DNA from: Methanothrix sp.
GTDB taxonomy: Archaea; Halobacteriota; Methanosarcinia; Methanotrichales; Methanotrichaceae
DNA: 14,276 nucleotides
Assembly (NCBI GenBank): GCA_028688535.1
Contig: JAQTXY010000013.1
Span: 1 to 14,276, forward strand
Direction of reading: 5' to 3'
A model generated the notes under the pieces. It was not told the DNA's origin and ran no database searches. It saw only the letters and a list, made by a program, of their open reading frames with translations. This document shows positions 12,491 through 14,276 of the stretch, piece by piece. Position numbers and translations under genes: made by a program. Positions within the stretch are counted from its first letter, which is position 1. Every line of letters starts with the position of its first letter.

Positions 12491-13456
12491 TCAAAAGAGA
12501 GGAGTCCCAAAGGACTCTTCCTCCACTTCCATCAGCTCTATCCAGGTGGACTTGCACTGGCAGTCGAGGCTATGCAGCGGCGCAACATCCTGGGAAAGGG
12601 CATGGGTTCGAATAGCTTCGGCCACACTCTCGTCACACTCTCCACAGTTATGCGGGCCACGTCTGGTGCCGGCGCCCACGGGATCGCAGACGAATGGGCC
12701 GGGCACGCTCTTTAGCACCTCCAGAGCCGACCACAGCCATGGAGGCCGAAACTCGCCTCGTTCCCACATGCGCTCCACCAGGGTGTTGCGCTGCACATTG
12801 CAGAGGTTAAGAGATAGGATATCCGCGTGGCTGCGGGCCGCTCGGGCAGAGGCTATGGCATCTCTCATGGCCTGGCCTTCGGAGAGCAGAGGCGGCTTGA
12901 GCAGCAGGTAAGCTTTAACCCGCCCGCCCTGTCTGTGCACGGTCTCGGAGGCGAGGGCAAAGTCCTGGAAGGAGAAGCCCTTGCGGATGGCATTCTCCCG
13001 GATGAGGTCGTTGGCTGTCTCCAGGCCAATGGCAAACTCTGTGGGAAGGCGGCTCTGGCAGATCTCGACCGTTTGCGGCGTTACATATTCTGGGCGGGTC
13101 TCGATGACCAGTTTCTTGATTCCCAGGGCCGCCAGCCTTTTTAGGATCTCGTCACGCGCCTCCACCGGCATCTCTTCAGGGTCCAGGAAACTGCCGCTGG
13201 TGTAGATCTTAACCACGGAGACATCCGGGGAGGATCTCTCCATGGCACATTCGAACTGGGCGATCAGGTCTGTGGCTGACGCAGGGGCACCTTCTCCTGC
13301 ATAGCCGCACATGGTGCAGCGGTTCCAGCGACAGCCCACGGTGCGCAGGATCATGGTCAGCGCCTCTGCCGTCCGTCCGGCCTCCAGGTCCTGGGAACGC
13401 CAGACGGTAACCGGCTTTCTCAGATCCAGCACTCTTTCTACTCTTGCTCTGGCCAT
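12491..13456 (-). CDS. raSEA: archaeosine radical SAM enzyme RaSEA
   Basis: The 321-residue protein is the radical SAM partner of ArcS in making archaeosine (G+) at position 15 of archaeal tRNAs. It converts the lysine-bearing intermediate made by ArcS. The iron-sulfur motif is CRWNRCTMCGYAG (C42, C47, C50; C-x4-C-x2-C), followed by YTSGSFLDPEE, VIETRPEYVT, FAIGLETANDLIRENAIRKG and AYLLLKPPLLSE. A second Cys-rich part at the C-terminus (FVCDPVGAGT, PHNCGECDE, LDCQCKSTW) is typical of this family. Length matches the TIGR01210-type family. It begins four bases after the stop of the thioredoxin-reductase-like gene and is probably in its operon. ArcS is not in this window. Confidence 0.9.
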   Translation of the reverse strand: MARARVERVLDLRKPVTVWRSQDLEAGRTAEALTMILRTVGCRWNRCTMCGYAGEGAPASATDLIAQFECAMERSSPDVSVVKIYTSGSFLDPEEMPVEARDEILKRLAALGIKKLVIETRPEYVTPQTVEICQSRLPTEFAIGLETANDLIRENAIRKGFSFQDFALASETVHRQGGRVKAYLLLKPPLLSEGQAMRDAIASARAARSHADILSLNLCNVQRNTLVERMWERGEFRPPWLWSALEVLKSVPGPFVCDPVGAGTRRGPHNCGECDESVAEAIRTHALSQDVAPLHSLDCQCKSTWIELMEVEEESFGTPLF

Positions 13457-13460
13457 TGTC

Positions 13461-14276
13461 CTATCCCAGATATTGCAAGGCGCTGATGGCGGCAGACGCG
13501 CCGCTGCCGACCGCTGTCGCTACCTGCAACCTTCCCCCAGTCAGGTCTCCGGCTGCGAAGACACCCGGCATGCTCGTCTCCTGATTGAGCCGGTTGACCT
13601 TTACGAAGCCGCCGGGCGTCATCTCCAGGCCCAGGGCCGTCGCCAGATCGGTGTTGGGTTTCATGCCCATCTCCACGAAGACTCCGTCCGCCTTCAGGGA
13701 ACGGGGGGTATTGCCCACCTTGTACTCCACGCTGGTGACGAACTGGTCACCCAGTATTTCCGTAATCTCTACACCGAAGGATGAGGTGTAGTTGGAGAGC
13801 TTCTTGATGCGGTCCAGGTAGACCGGCTCGGCCACCAGTTTCTCTCGCGAGGAGAGCAGGTGAACCTTCTCGGCGATGTTGGCCAAGTAGAGAATGGCCC
13901 GGGCGGCGCCGTTGCCATAGCCCACCACTGCCACTGCCTTGCCCCTGAAGAGCGCCCCATCGCAATGCACACAGTAGGAGACACCCCGCGCCGTCAGCTC
14001 CTTCTCACCAGGAACGCCAATAGCACGGTGGCTGGCACCCATGGCCAGGATAACGGCTTTGGCTTCGTACTGCCAGTTCTCTGTCTTGAGGCGGAAGGAG
14101 TCGCGCAGAGGCACGATCTTCTCCACCTGATCAACCTGGTACTCCGCCCCGTACTTCTGGGCCTGGGCCAGCATCCTCTCGGATAGCTCTATGCCCTGGA
14201 TGCCATCGGGAAAGCCGGGGTAGTTCTCATAGAGGCCGCCCATGGACTGCTGCGAGCCGTAAATATTGCCCAGAAC
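13461..14276 (-). CDS. trxB: thioredoxin-reductase-like flavoprotein, N-terminus off the window
   Basis: About 271 residues are visible, from VLGNIYGSQQSMGGL to a stop at 13461. The normal length is 300-320, so the first FAD motif lies beyond the right edge. The redox centre is CVHCDG at about 13962-13973, matching the CATCDG of thioredoxin reductase. GYGNGAARAI is the second nucleotide-binding turn, and the C-terminal FAD part reads GVFAAGDLTGGRLQVATAV. The HRRxxxR arginines that hold NADPH are not present: the corresponding stretch reads LLSSREKLV. In methanogens a related enzyme uses F420H2 instead of NADPH, so this could be of that kind. The gene is four bases from RaSEA, suggesting one transcription unit. 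Confidence 0.9.
   Translation of the reverse strand, partial: VLGNIYGSQQSMGGLYENYPGFPDGIQGIELSERMLAQAQKYGAEYQVDQVEKIVPLRDSFRLKTENWQYEAKAVILAMGASHRAIGVPGEKELTARGVSYCVHCDGALFRGKAVAVVGYGNGAARAILYLANIAEKVHLLSSREKLVAEPVYLDRIKKLSNYTSSFGVEITEILGDQFVTSVEYKVGNTPRSLKADGVFVEMGMKPNTDLATALGLEMTPGGFVKVNRLNQETSMPGVFAAGDLTGGRLQVATAVGSGASAAISALQYLG

Noticed and set aside
1..14276. tRNA or rRNA genes, insertion sequences, integrase sites
   Set aside because: No cloverleaf-like sequence, transposase or long terminal repeats were seen on either strand by reading; a computed scan could still find weak ones.

Overview
The window is archaeal and comes from a euryarchaeote. It carries a TATA-box binding protein, the small subunit of DNA polymerase D, archaeal fibrillarin, the archaeosine radical-SAM enzyme RaSEA and a NikR-type regulator. 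Promoters show A/T-rich TATA boxes, several mRNAs look leaderless, and ribosome binding sites are of the GAGGTGA type. Gene content and secreted repeat proteins would fit a methanogen such as a Methanothrix (Methanosaeta) relative, but that placement is inference.

Left part (1-2830): the start of an exported protein leaves the window at the left edge. Next come a decayed 3' end of cas1, an intact cas2, a 292-residue protein of unknown function, the tbp gene, a stretch after tbp that can fold into hairpins, and a 46-residue membrane protein with a TTG start. No CRISPR array is visible.

Middle part (2830-7156), all on the minus strand: hisS, with an unusual Ala/Gly-rich insert, lies downstream of two tandem copies of a two-gene unit. 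Each unit encodes a small exported repeat protein (A) followed 29 or 28 bases later by an exported protein (B) with a conserved C-terminal module. The copies share gene order, spacing, a BRE/TATA element and an unusual translation start region (ATGGGGTGAGATTAT). In that region the signal-peptide frame has no ATG, GTG or TTG at the proper place. This duplicated secreted unit, flanked by two AT-rich intergenic stretches of about 310 bases, is the most novel part of the window. A surface fibre, sheath or adhesion role is a guess from the repeats.

Right part (7157-14276): DNA polymerase D small subunit and signal peptidase I are divergently transcribed from a 41-base gap. The signal peptidase gene converges on flpA with overlapping stop codons. 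flpA sits behind nikR in a short minus-strand operon. Opposite nikR is a two-gene plus-strand unit (a glutamine-amidotransferase-like protein and an 85-residue protein). It converges on a tandem-domain universal stress protein. Upstream of that lie RaSEA and a thioredoxin-reductase-like flavoprotein that runs off the right edge; these two are four bases apart and probably one operon.
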